A stretch of 64,000 nt of DNA from Triticum aestivum (taxonomy: Eukaryota > Streptophyta > Magnoliopsida > Poales > Poaceae). Shown piece by piece: positions 46,221 through 57,056 of this stretch (the first letter of the stretch is position 1; every line of letters starts with the position of its first letter). A program made the translations under genes and the position numbers. The stretch spans positions 551,265,267 to 551,329,266 of the forward strand of contig NC_057802.1 in the NCBI RefSeq assembly GCF_018294505.1, written 5' to 3'. Below the pieces are notes generated by a model that was given only the letters and a program-made list of their open reading frames with translations, made no database searches and was not told where the DNA came from.

Positions 46221-49200
46221 GTGTTTGCTTCCGGTGGGGGATCATGGTTGCTCGATAGTAGAGCTACAAATCATATGACCGGAAGCAAGGACTTGGTGGT
46301 GGACGTGCACAATATTCCATCTATGCCCACCAATGTCGAGTGGGGTGATGCCTCGTCTTCTAAGGTATTGGGACTCGGCAAAGTAGTCATTTCTCATGAT
46401 CTCACGATCGAGAAGGTCATGCTTGTTGAGTCCCTTGCATACAATTTACTTTCCGTTCGTCAACTTGCAATCATGGGCTTTGCCACTTTCTTTGATATTG
46501 ATACCGTGGCCCTCTTGTGGAGCAAGACTCTTAAAGTAGCCTTTGTTGGGCATATCGAGAATGGTCTCTATGTGATTAACTTTTCAGAGCGACCCACTAA
46601 GACCGCGACATGCCTAATGGCTAAAGTTGACGTGGGATGGCTTTGGCATCGCCGTTTAGCCCATGTCAATATGAGATCTTTGCAAAGTCTTCTCAAGGGG
46701 GACCATGTTCGTGGACTAACGAATGTTAGTTTTGCTAAAGATCGTGCTTGCAGTGCTTGTATCGAAGGAAAGCTACATGAGAAGGCTCACCCTCCCACGA
46801 CTATCATTTACTCGAAGAGGCCTTTGGAGCTCCTTCACTTGGATCTCTTTGGGCCTCCATCCTTTGATAGTCTTGGGGGTAGTAAATATTGCTTGGTGAT
46901 TGTGGATGACTATTCAAGATACACTTGGGTGTATTTCTTCAAGAGGAAGAGCGAGACCCAACAAACCGTCATTGACTTTGCAAATGAAGCCCAACGTCAA
47001 CACAATGGAAAGATCTTGACAATAAGAAGTGACAACAGCACCGAGTTCAAGAACTACACCTTGGATGAGTTTCTTAGTGATGAGGGGATCAAGCACCAAT
47101 ATTCCGCACCTTACACCCCTCAATAAAATGGTGTTGCGGAGAGGAAGAACCGGACGTTGATGGATGCGGCAAGGACCATGATGGCGGAGTTCAAGTCTCC
47201 ATACAACTTCTGGGCCGAAGCCATGAACACCACGTGTCATGCATCCAATCGGCTCTACCTCCGCAAGGGCTTGAACAAGACTCCATATGAGATACTCACC
47301 GGTAACAAGCCCAACCTCAAGTACTTTCGGGTGTTCGGGTGTAAGTGTTTCATTCTCAAGAAAGGTGTTCGGTTGTCTAAATTTGAGGCTAGAGCTTATG
47401 AGGGCATATTTGTTGGTTATGCTACAAACTCTCATGCTTACCGTGTCCTTAATAAATCCATGGGACTTATTGAGGAGACGTGTAACGTGGAGTTTGATGA
47501 GAATAACGGCTCCCAAGTGGAGCAAAGTGGCACTTGTGATGTAGGTGATGAAATTTCTCCTCAAGCCATAAGAAGAATGGGTGTTGGTTTTATCCTACCC
47601 ATTGAGGAACCCCTTGTGGCCGAAGGAGAAGGACAATGCTCCACTCAAGTGGAGCCATCATCAACCCAAGGCCCACACGCTTCCGAAGAACAAAGTGAAG
47701 GCCCTCAACCTCATGAACAAGACTAAGGGCAAGATCATGCTCAAGACGGTGCTGACACACCAAGTGATTCCCAAGGTCAAGTTCTCCCCTCCGAGCAAGT
47801 TCAAGATCAAGAACAAGCTCAAGACGGCACTCAAGATGATCAAGTGACTGCTCCTCAACTCACCACCGAGGAGGAATTGGAGCGTCGTGCCGCCAAGATT
47901 GCATCCAAGCTCTCCACCAAGGGTCATCTCATGAAGAATGTGCTTGGAAGCATTCATAAGGGGGTAAGCACTCGTAGACAATTGGCAAACTATTGTGAAC
48001 ATCACGCGTTTGTCTCTTGTGTTGAACCCCAAAAGGTATATGAAGCACTCGAAGATCCGGATTGGCTTAATGCCATGCATGAAGAACTCAACAACTTTGA
48101 GTACAACAAGGTGTGGAGATTAGTGCCAAGGCCAACGGGGAACCACAATGTCATTGGAACCAAGTGGATATTCAAGAAAAAGCAAGATGCTCATGGGACC
48201 AACATCCGCAATAAGGCACGATTGGTGGCACAAGGCTACTCCCAAGTCGAGGGTATCGACTACGGTGAAACCTTTGCTCCCGTTGCTCGCGTTGAATCTA
48301 TTCGTTTGTTGATTGCTTATGCTTCTCATCACAACTTTAAGTTGCAACAAATGGATGTGAAGAGTGCTTTTCTTAATGGTCCTATTAATGAGTTGGTTTA
48401 TGTCAAACAACCCCCCGGGTTTGAGGATCCCTACTTTCCTGATCATATGTATCAACTCGATAAGGCACTCTATGGCTTTAAACAAGCCCCACGTGCGTGG
48501 TATGACCACCTTACCGAGTTGTTACAAGATCGTGGGTTTGAAGTTGGGCTAATCGACCCCACTCTTTTTACTAAGAAGGTCAAAGGGGAGTTGTTTGTGT
48601 GCCAACTATATGTTTTTTTAGGAACACTGGACAGTGAGGGCACCCCTCACTGACTTTTATATTTATGCCAGGAACACAAAGTTACACAAGGGAGTTTACA
48701 TGGGTATAGAGAAAGGGAGAGACCCTATACACAACAGGTATAGGGAGGGGTACAAGTGCATTGTAACAACGCACTACACAGAAGGGTCGATTAGGCCGAC
48801 CACTAGCTCAATAAAAGGCCATAGGGCTTCCTTCACACGATGCTTCATCATTCCAAAATCACTTCGAAAACTCTGGCGCCATCCATTCCTCGTGGGGGTG
48901 ATCCCTCTAAAGTGCTTGTTGTTACGCTCTTTCCAGATGCTCCAAGTCGCGACAATAAAGATTTCCATGAACATGGGTTGCGTACAGACTTCCTTCGCCG
49001 CATGTAGCAGCTGCAGCTTGTTGCCACTCGCCGGCCACGAGATCCCCAACTCCCCCCAACACAGCTTACTGAAATCACACTCGAAAAAAAGATGTTCAAC
49101 CGTTTCCTCCAGGCTGGTTGAGCAAAGCAAGCAAGAGTAGTCATCGTCTCTGAGCTTCATGCTTTTCCTCTTCAATAAATTACGTGTGTTCAACCTGTCA

Positions 49201-50200
49201 GCCAGTAGGAGCCATGCAAAGACTTTCCATTTGTTTGTGCCAACTACATGCTGATGACATTATCTTTGGTTCCCCTAACAAAGCTTTCAATGAGGAATTT
49301 TCCGCACTCATGACCTCAAAGTTCAATATGTCTTCCATGGGAGAGTTGAAGTTCTTTCTCGGTTTCGAAGTAAAGCAAAGAAGAGAAGGAACCTTCATCA
49401 ACCAAGCCAAATACACTCAAGACATGCTCAAGAGATTCAAGCTAAGTGATGTCAAGCCGGCGTCCACTCCAATTCCCACCAAGTACCAACTTGACATCGA
49501 TCCCAATGGTAAAGCGGTGGATCAAAAGGTATATCGCTCCATGATTGGTTCCTTGCTTTACCTTTGTGCATCTAGACCGGATATCATGTTGAGTGTGGGA
49601 ATTTGTGCACGGTTTCAAGCCGCACCTAAGGAAAGCCACTTTGTGGCGGTCAAGCGAATCTTTCGATATTTGGCTCATACCCCAAACTTTGGCTTATGGT
49701 AACCAAGAGGAGCAAACTTCAAGCTTGTAGGGTATTTGGACTCCGATTGGGCGAGAGACAAAGTGGATAGGAAGTCCACTTCCGGAGGGTGCCAATTCCT
49801 TGGTTGCTCTTTGGTAAGTTGGTCTTCTAAAAAGCAAAGTTGTGTGTCTCTCTCGTCCACCGAAGTGGAGTATGTGGCGGCCGGCAGTTGTTGTGCACAA
49901 CTCTTATGGATGAGGCAAACTTTAAAGGATTATGGTGTCATTTGTGACAAAGTGCCTCTTTGGTGTGATAATGAAAGTGCCATCAACATTTCTCTCAACC
50001 CCGTGCAACACTTCAAGACGAAGCATATTGAGATTCGGTATCACTTCATCCAAGATCACATTAGGCCAGGGGAGATCGAGCTCAACTACGTCAACACCCA
50101 TGATAACCTTGCAGATATTTTCACGAAGCCTTTGGATGAAGGAAGATTTCTCGAGTTAAGGCATGAGCTAAATATCATTGATTCGAGCAATGTTGCTTGA
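46221..50200 (+). pseudogene. Pol of SIRE-lineage element A, split by a LINE
   Basis: One frame from 46221 (FASGGGSWLLDS) to TGA 50200. Protease motif is DSRATNHMTG, with Arg in place of the glycine of DSG. Integrase zinc segment WLWHRRLAHV..CSAC (46636-46770); core HLDLFGP, RSDNSTEF, NGVAERKN with TAA at 47124 just before NGVAE. A second stop (TAA) is at 47724 in the linker. Reverse transcriptase starts about 48100 ([38 protein letters not shown]) and is split by the LINE at 48613-49230; the catalytic YVDD after the insert reads HADD. A third stop (TAA) is at 49700. RNase H (SDWARD, SLSSTEVEY, CDNESAI, KHIEIRYH) closes the ORF. It cannot be active. Confidence 0.92.
48613..49230 (-). mobile_element. 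5'-truncated L1-type LINE (zf-RVT end)
   Basis: The insert starts with T7 (poly-A tail of a minus-strand element) and is flanked by ~20-bp duplications, 48591-48612 and 49231-49250 (TTGTTTGTG..CCAACTAYATG). On the minus strand 49193-48774 encodes NTRNLLKRKSMKLRDDDYSC, CLLCSTSLEETVEHLFFECD and CWGELGISWP, the zinc-binding zf-RVT segment at the end of plant L1 reverse-transcriptase ORFs, ending ..LVVGLIDPSV. Only 618 bp were inserted, a usual 5' truncation by target-primed reverse transcription. Confidence 0.93.
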
Positions 50201-50622
50201 ACCCTTGCACACCCCACCACACTCAACTATTTGTCTAATCTAGGTGTAGGCATGGACATAGGGGGAGTGTTGTTCTCTCAATCAACTCTCCCTCCCCCCA
50301 TTATGCATAAAGTGATAAACTCTTTCACATTAGCCATTTTTTATGGTACTTGTGCTTCAAAGACGAGTTTTGGTCATGGGCCCAAGGATAATTCTTCATG
50401 GTGCCATACCAATTGACTCAAACATAGGTGGCTCCGGCCACCGCCCTCTCCTTGGAGAGTTTGTGTCTCGTTTTTGGTCTGTGTTGGTTCTTGCCTCTCT
50501 TCCTTCGTGCCGAGCTCGTGCTTGTGGTGTCCAGTGTGTTAGCTCTTTGGTGTGGTCTCTCGCTTGAAGGTTCCGTGCTTCGGTGTTATCTCTTTTGGTT
50601 GAAACTGTCTTTTCTTGAGCTC

Positions 50623-50902
50623 ACGGTACTACCGCGGCCTGCCACGGTACTACCGCAAGGGGGGGCGCGGTACTTCCGCACCCAGCGCGGCAGTAATTTT
50701 TTACTGCCGCCTGGGAGAGCGGTACTACAGCCTAGGTGCGGTACTTCCGCCCGGGCGGTACTACTGCAATGACGTGCGGTACTACCGTGTGAGGAGCGCA
50801 CGGTACTTCCGCACCTAGCGCGGCAGTAATTTTTTACTGCCGCCTGGGGGAGCAGTACTAAAGTCACGATGCGGTACTTCCGCCCGGGGCGGTAGTACCG
50901 CG
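50623..50902 (+). repeat. Internal dyad array 1 (element A), after pol
   Basis: About eleven variants of GCGGTACTACCGC / GCGGTACTTCCGC, here mostly in the orientation opposite to the LTR copies. Two hairpins GCGGCAGTAA..TTACTGCCGC (50687-50710 and 50820-50843) lie inside it and match the form of the LTR hairpin. Confidence 0.85.
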
Positions 50903-50996
50903 ATGGCGTGCGATACTACGATGTGGTCGAGGGCGTGTGGGGGATTAAACACGGGCAGGGAGAGTTCTAACTCCCCCATACCCATTCGTCTCTCTC

Positions 50997-51000
<4 letters not shown>

Positions 51001-51027
<27 letters not shown>
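51001..51027 (+). repeat. (CT)n microsatellite in env-like leader
   Basis: CT run about 95 bp before the leader ATG at 51120. Confidence 0.9.
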
Positions 51028-51119
51028 AAGAACGGTGCCGGAGGTCCTCGCCGGATCTTCGTCTCCGGCCGCTCTCCTCGGACGACCGGTGGGATCGTTC
51101 CCCACCACTCCCTCTTGCC

Positions 51120-53063
51120 ATGGAACAAGGTTTCTCCCCAATCCCTCCCTTTTTCTTGTTCGTCTTGTTGTTTTTAGGTTTGGGGAGATGCAAGTTGTTC
51201 TTGAAATTCTAGGCCAAATCTATGCAAGAGTAGGATGTAGGAGAGTAGTTTTGTGTAGTGATGGTACTTGCTATAGTTGTCCCGTGATGGATTTGATCGA
51301 CCGTAGTACCGCGTGTTGACACGGTTGTGCTCAGATCTCCATGGCTGTTTCAGATCTGCATCGTGCGGTACTACCGCTCTTCAGGTGCGGTACTACCGCT
51401 CTTCAGGTGCGGTACTACCGCACGTCCGGTACTACCGCCCTGCTGGTGCGGTACTACCGTGTCTACGGTACTACCGCTCCTTAGAGTTGTAGTACCGCAC
51501 GTGGCGCAACACACGATACTACCGTTTTCTCAAATCCCTCTTGTGGCACTTCTCACGTGCCATGTCTACTTGTTTCACCTGCCTTGCTGTGGTCTTTGCA
51601 TTGATCCTACTCGCGTTTCGTGCGTGTTTGTTTTGTGGTGTGTGTTTTAGGTGGTGGCTTAGGTGCTCCGGCTCGCCGCTCCAATCCAAGCCGTGACACG
51701 GGATCCATGCGTATGCGCAACACAGAGGCAGCAGAGGGCTCCAATGCCCCCAACGCAGAACCAAGACCACCGCCACCAAAGAGTAGGAACCCGCCCAAGG
51801 TATGGATGAGATACGGCTTGCTGAGTTCATCTCTCGGAGGAAGATCAATCCATATGGAAACCCTCGTGCCAACTTTCGAGGGAATGAGCTATTCTGGACC
51901 AAGCAGCAGAATCTCATTTATCTGGATGTCATCAAGGCCAAGCAAAACACCTATGTGGAGGTGAAGTGGATCAACATGCATCACATGCGATAAGAGGTGC
52001 ACCGGGAATACTTTGGTGAGGCTTTAGACCTAGTGGAGCAATTTGGCATTGAGCATATCATCTCATTCCACAAAGACTATGATCCTGAGGTCCTTGGTCA
52101 GTTCTTTGCCTCAGTGCATTTTCATCCCAATGAGGAAAGGACCATGACTTGGATGACCAATGGTCGGCAGCTGACTGCTACTTGGAAGGAATTCATGACT
52201 TGGCTTGGGGTTCCGGATGAGGGGCTCGCCACACCCCAAGGTGTTCGCCCTCATGCCAATCCTGAGTCTGCCAACAAGAACAAGCTTATGCCCTACTATG
52301 TGGAGAAGAGGCTCTCCAATGGCAAGTCATCTTGGGTACTCAACTCCTTTCTTGACATCATGCACCGGATCTTCCGCAACACTCTCTTCCCACGCATTGG
52401 GGACAAGGACAAGGTGCATGCCTATCTGGTGGATATGATGCTCCTGTGTGAAGATGCTCGCAACTCTCAGACACTACCACTTGATATCTCACATACCATG
52501 TGGCATGAGCTTCGGTTTGTGGTCTACAACCGCAAGATCCCCATCTATGGACCTTATTTGTTTCAGTTGATCTCGGCTACTTGGGAGCGGGTCTACCCTC
52601 AGGATGAGTTTGAGGCCCCTGGTTGGATCCGGCATGAGCCCATCAACCTCCGTATCAAGCCTCAGTGGGCCAACACTACCTCTCGTGCTGATACTACGGC
52701 TGCCATGGACGTGGATGCAGATGAGGATGAGGAGGAGGCAGCAGACGAGGACAACTCTGAGGGTTACATCCCTCCCACCTCTGAGCCTTCTTGGCTAAGC
52801 GACTAAAGAACAAGATGAAGATGTTGTTCTGTATGCAGGCAAAGGGGCAGTACCAGACCCATGTGGCTTCCAAGGAGACTCGCCACCGCGACAAGCGGAT
52901 TTTCAGGACCTTTGGCGGGAACGTATCTAGCGGGTCCGAGGTGAACATCACCCCAGAGGCAGAATGGATGCACAAGCAGGGTTATCGGTGGACCAAGTCT
53001 GAGGAGGAGTCCGTCCCAGCTGCAGAGTCTGACGGGGAGCGTGCAAGTGACTACTCTGTTTGA
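51120..53063 (+). pseudogene. Env-like third ORF of element A, two exons
   Basis: Exon 1 is ATGGAACAAG (51120-51129), followed by GTTTCT; exon 2 begins after TGTGTTTTAG at 51651 and the join is in frame (MEQ GGGLGAPARRSNPSRDTG). The intron carries dyad array 2. The protein has a Pro/Arg-rich N terminus, a globular region (IRLAEFISRRKINPYGN.., EFMTWLGVPDEGLATPQ.., MWHELRFVVYNRKIPIYGPY) resembling the 'putative plant transposon protein' domain also seen in element B, an acidic tail (DADEDEEEAADED) and a basic end. No signal peptide or membrane span is visible. Defects: frameshift near 51800, TAA 51991, frameshift near 52790; TGA at 53063 ends it. Confidence 0.7.
51365..51524 (+). repeat. Internal dyad array 2, inside env-like leader intron
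   Basis: Seven or eight GCGGTACTACCGC copies or variants, three exact, including two identical adjacent units spaced by 'tcttcaggt'. Confidence 0.85.
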
Positions 53064-53531
53064 GCCACCACTATTGATGTAGGTGTCCTCTCTGCCTTTT
53101 TGGCGTCTCGATGCCAAAGGGGGAGAGAGTGTAGGATTTGCGAGGTGTGTCATGTTTGGGTCAGTTGAACTTCGTTTATTTCGTTTGCTTTGGTTTGCTT
53201 TGGTTTGTGCTCGTGAGACCTTCTATCATATGGTGTAAGACATATGCACTCTATCGTACCGTAGTGAGCTTATTCTATCTTGTGCTTATTACATTATGCT
53301 CATGTCTATCTTGCTTAGCTTTAGCCTTATTGCAAGATTTGCCATGTCTATAAAATATAGGGGAGTGTTGATCCTAGTATGTGTGCCGTGCAGTCCAAAG
53401 CACTCATCGAGATAGCACACATCTAGGGGGAGCCCGTCTATATTTTAGAGACTTGGGGTTTGCCCTTGCTCTTTGCGTTATACCCTCGTGCAAATCCCGT
53501 GTTGTCATCAATCCGCCAAAAAGGGGGAGAT
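53064..53531 (+). mobile_element. 3' untranslated end and polypurine tract of element A
   Basis: Non-coding; contains two GGGGGAG tracts (53119 and 53427) before the final polypurine tract AAAAAGGGGGAGAT (53518-53531). Confidence 0.8.
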
Positions 53532-55102
53532 TGTAAGGGAATTTTTATCCCTTAGTTGGTTTTGGTGATTGATGACAATGCTTTTGCGGACTAATCATGT
53601 GCATCGAATATTTCAGATATATTGACTAGGCACAAGATGATTTGGTTCCCCTCGAAGGCTATGGAAGACGGCGTTTCTCTTCGTTTCTTTTCGGTGGTAT
53701 TGAGTCATAGGGAAGTCGTACTATTAAGAGGGGGTCCGCGTTGGGAAGGTTGGGTGGATTCATCATGTACACATCTGTCTTTGCACCTCCTTTCCTCTAG
53801 CCTTTGGAGCATCCTATGTTTTCCTTGTCTATGCAAATATTGCTCTTGCTTTCCGAACTAGGGTGTGCGATAGTACGGCTCCTTAGAGCGGTAGTACCGC
53901 AGGACCTTGTGGTAGTACCGCCCGCTGGTGCGGTAGTACCGCCAGGACCCACGGTAGTACCGCTTCTAGTAAGCGGTAGTACCGTGGTCTCTGAATTAGT
54001 TCCGCAAGTACGCGGCAGTAAGGGGCGGATGTAATTTTTTACATCCGCGCCTCGCACGGTAGTACCGCTGCTGGCTTACGGTACTACCGCGTCGGGTTTT
54101 TGCATAGACTCCAACTCTGCGGAAGTAGCCACGGATGTAATTTTTATATCCGTGCCATCCCATCCCTGGACAGCCCGGCCTTGCGGTAGTACCGCAAGGG
54201 GGAGCGGTAGTACTACGCCAACAGTACTACCGCCCTCTGCTTTAGTGCATTTTTGGCTGTTCTGGTCTCTGCTGCGTGGGCGGTAGTACCGTGGGGCCCT
54301 GCGGTAGTACCGCGCTGCGCAGGCTGAGTTGGTGGATAACGGTTGGATTTGTTCTTCCACTATATAAGGGGTGTCTTCCTCCTCTAGTTGAGTACCTCTT
54401 TTACCTCCAAGCTCCATTGTTGCTCCAAGCTCCATTTTCGCCCGATCTCCTTCCCTAGCCAATCAAACTTGTTGATTCTCTAGGGATTGGTTGAGAAGGC
54501 CCCGATCTACACTTCCACCATGAGAAATTTGAATCCCCCACTAATCCCTTGTGGATCTTGTTACTCTTGGGTGTTTGAGCACCCTAGAAGGTTGAGGTCA
54601 CCGCGGAGCCATAGTCCATTGTGGTGAAGCTTCGTGGTATCGTTGGGAGCCTTCAATTAAGTTGTGCAGATTGCCCCAACCTTGTTTGTAAAGGTTCGGT
54701 CGCCGCCTCCAAGGGCACCAATAGTGGAATCACGGCATCTCGCATTGTGTGAGGGCGTGAGGAGAATACGGTGGCCCTAGTGGCTTCTTGGGGAGCATTG
54801 TGCCTCCACACCGCTCCAACGGAGACGTACTTCCTCTCAAAGGGAAGGAACTTCGGTAACACATCCTCGTCTTCACCGGCTCCACTGTTGGTTATCTCGT
54901 GCCTTTTACTTGTGCAAGCTTATTTGTGCTTTATCTCTTGCTTGCGTGTGTGCTTATTGTTGTTGCATCATATAGGTTGCTCCCCTAGTTGCATATCTAG
55001 ACAACCTACTTTGATGCAAAGTTTGAATTGGTAAAGAAAAGCTAAAAATTGTTAGTTGCCTATTCACCCCCCGCCCTCTAGTCAACTATATCGATCCTTT
55101 CA
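53532..55102 (+). mobile_element. 3' LTR of element A
   Basis: 1571 bp, closely matching 42028-43600 with scattered substitutions and small indels. Dyad array about 53868-54313, TATA box at 54361. Confidence 0.95.
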
Positions 55103-55107
55103 GCTTC

Positions 55108-55342
55108 GTCGACACCGGCAGCAGCACTTCCGCCGATAGCACCCCGAGAAGCATCGCCCGCGCCGTCTTGCTCTTGTCAGCGTCGATCGTCGTGCCCTCC
55201 GCCAGAACGACCACCCCCACAGCCCCTAGGCACCAAGAAAAGCTTCCACCTTGATCGCCCAGGAGGTGTAGTTTGTCGTGGTCAGCGGTGGGACCGGCAG
55301 CAAGAACGAGCCACCACCGCCATCGTGCGGTACGAGTGCCAT
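55108..55342 (-). pseudogene. Gag (N-terminal part) of gag-only Copia element
   Basis: From ATG at 55342 on the minus strand: MALVPHDGGGGSFLLPVPPL, TTTNYTSWAIKVEAFLGA, then TAG, a frameshift, and GTTIDADKSKTARAMLLGVL ending at the insertion point of element A. This is the usual start of Copia gag (the 'NYxxWAIKVEAFL' segment). The TAG probably replaced a glutamine codon. Confidence 0.85.
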
Positions 55343-55366
55343 GGCCGCCGGCGTTCACCTCCGAAA

Positions 55367-55384
55367 CCGGGCTCTGATGCCAAT
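55367..55384 (-). promoter_or_regulatory. Primer-binding site of gag-only element
   Basis: Minus strand ATTGGCATCAGAGCCCGG directly follows the LTR end CCAACA; tRNA-Met type. Confidence 0.85.
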
Positions 55385-55897
55385 TGTTGGAACCCTAGCC
55401 CTGCCCTAGCTCACCACTCTCTCTATCTGTGCACCTCACTCTCCCGCTCTGGCATGAACCGAGAAGAAGGGGGAGGAAGAATAAGAACATGGTGGACACG
55501 GCGAGAGTTTTGGGCACACGAACGCAACCGCAAGAACAGTATTTTTCCCAAGCAACAAACTCGTCCCACACATGTTACAACGATCACCGTGGCGATCTTA
55601 TACCCGGGCCAGCGCTCGGCCACGACCCTGCCTGGTCCGGCCCGCTCCGCGCGCCCACGACGCACTCCCACTCGCGCTCGCCACGTTAAGCCTGCAACAG
55701 ACCTGCGCGGTCACCCCGCCGAGATCGCCAACAGCATGGCCTACGCACACACACGTATGGTGTCCACCCACACGGGCACCCCGGGGACCACACGCACGCA
55801 CAAATGCAGACCTACACCGCGGACCCGACAGGCCCAGCGCGCACCCACACATGCGCCCGACGCGTCCGACCCATGGCCGCGGCTTATTTGGCCAACA
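55385..55897 (-). mobile_element. 5' LTR of gag-only Copia element
   Basis: 513 bp, same ends as 40816-41377, followed by duplication GTCCC at 55898-55902. Confidence 0.9.
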
Positions 55898-55902
55898 GTC
55901 CC

Positions 55903-56739
55903 TCTACCGAGGATGGAACTTGGCAAACGCATGGCTGAGTTTATTTGGCTTTACTGAGTTCCCAAGAAACTCTACCCGGCAATTCCAATAGTGAAAACTA
56001 TCACATGATCCGCCCTAATTGTACGGGCAAATAATATGCATGCATGGTCTATAATGGAATTTACAACAGAGATTCACTCGCTTATGATTCTACCTAACAC
56101 GGTCTACTATGCGGGGAGGCGTTTTGGCTCAAAAAACAGTAGAATTTAAAAAAAAATCTGAAAATTTTCATAGATGTTTGTGTTAGTGTCGCAAGCATGC
56201 TTGACAATTTTCATGCAAAACGGAGCAGCAGCGTTTCGTCTGTGAAAAGAACAAATTTGGGTGTGGCATTGTGGGGTAACAATTGATGATTTTGGATGAT
56301 GTATTATGATGCTGACAATGAGGTTACTGGAGCTCATTAAAATAGCAGTATGAAATAAGCCTGCATATATTTGTTGGTTTTCAATTTAAGCCTTTCAACT
56401 CAACTGAAATTATTATTTGTACATTATTTACTGACATTTACCCCCTGTTTTCGCAGGCTATATAGAATGATTGCATGTTTTAATCAAGAAGTCCTCAATA
56501 GGTGGACTGACTCAAAATGGAGAAGCATGTTGGTAGCTTTTCTGTTGATTGTATTAAGCATTTAAGTTTGTAGCAATTCATAACGTCAATATCTTTGGGA
56601 TGCTTTGTAATATTTTATAAAACTATGTTTTTTGGCCTGATCTGGCATGCTGTCCATAGACGTCCTTACCCATTTCCTTCTCACATATGGTATGGTTTTT
56701 CGGATAGCCTAGACATATGGAGACAATTTGGGGGTGTCG

Positions 56740-56773
<34 letters not shown>

Positions 56774-56896
56774 ATAGAATAATGAACAACCGATAAGACT
56801 AATATTATAGACCTTCTCCTCAGTCCTACCGTGCATTATTTGACTTTTGTGCTAATACAAGGAAAAATATGTTGTGAACTTGTGAGTTGTGACCAA
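55903..56896. other. Right part of Helitron interior, no gene supported
   Basis: AT-rich, short ORFs only. (TC)n at 56742-56772. Confidence 0.5.
56742..56772 (+). repeat. (TC)n microsatellite
   Basis: 31-base perfect run. Confidence 0.95.
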
Positions 56897-57056
56897 CTCC
56901 ATCTGTTCCTAAATATAAGTCTTTTTGGAGATTCCAATGTGGACTACATACGAAGCAAAATGAGTGAATCTATATTCTTAAATATGTATATATATACATC
57001 CATATGTAGTTCGTATTGAAATCTCTAAAAATACTTAAATTTAGGAATGGAGGGAG
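56897..57056. mobile_element. Stowaway MITE (160 bp)
   Basis: CTCCATCTGTTCCTAAATAT.. at the left and ..AAATTTAGGAATGGAGGGAG at the right form inverted ends; TA follows at 57057, AA precedes (mutated duplication). Same family as 10900-11060 but more diverged. It lies inside the Helitron. Confidence 0.9.

Larger units (their letters stand above)
42028..55102 (+). mobile_element. SIRE-lineage Copia element A (complete, inactivated)
   Basis: 13.1 kb. LTRs 42028-43600 and 53532-55102 begin TGTAAGGG and end ..CGATCCTTTCA; the 5-bp duplication GCTTC flanks both sides (42023-42027, 55103-55107), so it is a clean single insertion into the gag of the minus-strand element. It carries gag, pol and an env-like ORF in the SIRE/Maximus order. 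Several stops and a LINE insertion make it defective. Confidence 0.95.
40816..55897 (-). mobile_element. Gag-only Copia-type LTR element (minus strand), split by element A
   Basis: LTRs 40816-41377 and 55385-55897 begin TGTTGGAACCCTAGCC and end ..TATTTGGCCAACA on the plus strand; the duplication GTCCC flanks both sides (40811-40815 and 55898-55902). The primer-binding site (minus strand ATTGGCATCAGAGCCCGG, 55367-55384) shows minus orientation, and a G-rich tract lies just inside the other LTR (41378-41390). Removing element A leaves about 2.0 kb, with room only for gag. It is therefore a non-autonomous element needing another Copia's polymerase. Confidence 0.88.

Noticed and set aside
51120..53063. 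Retroviral envelope glycoprotein
   Set aside because: No signal peptide, cleavage site, glycosylation-rich ectodomain or transmembrane anchor is visible; the globular part resembles a plant transposon protein domain instead.
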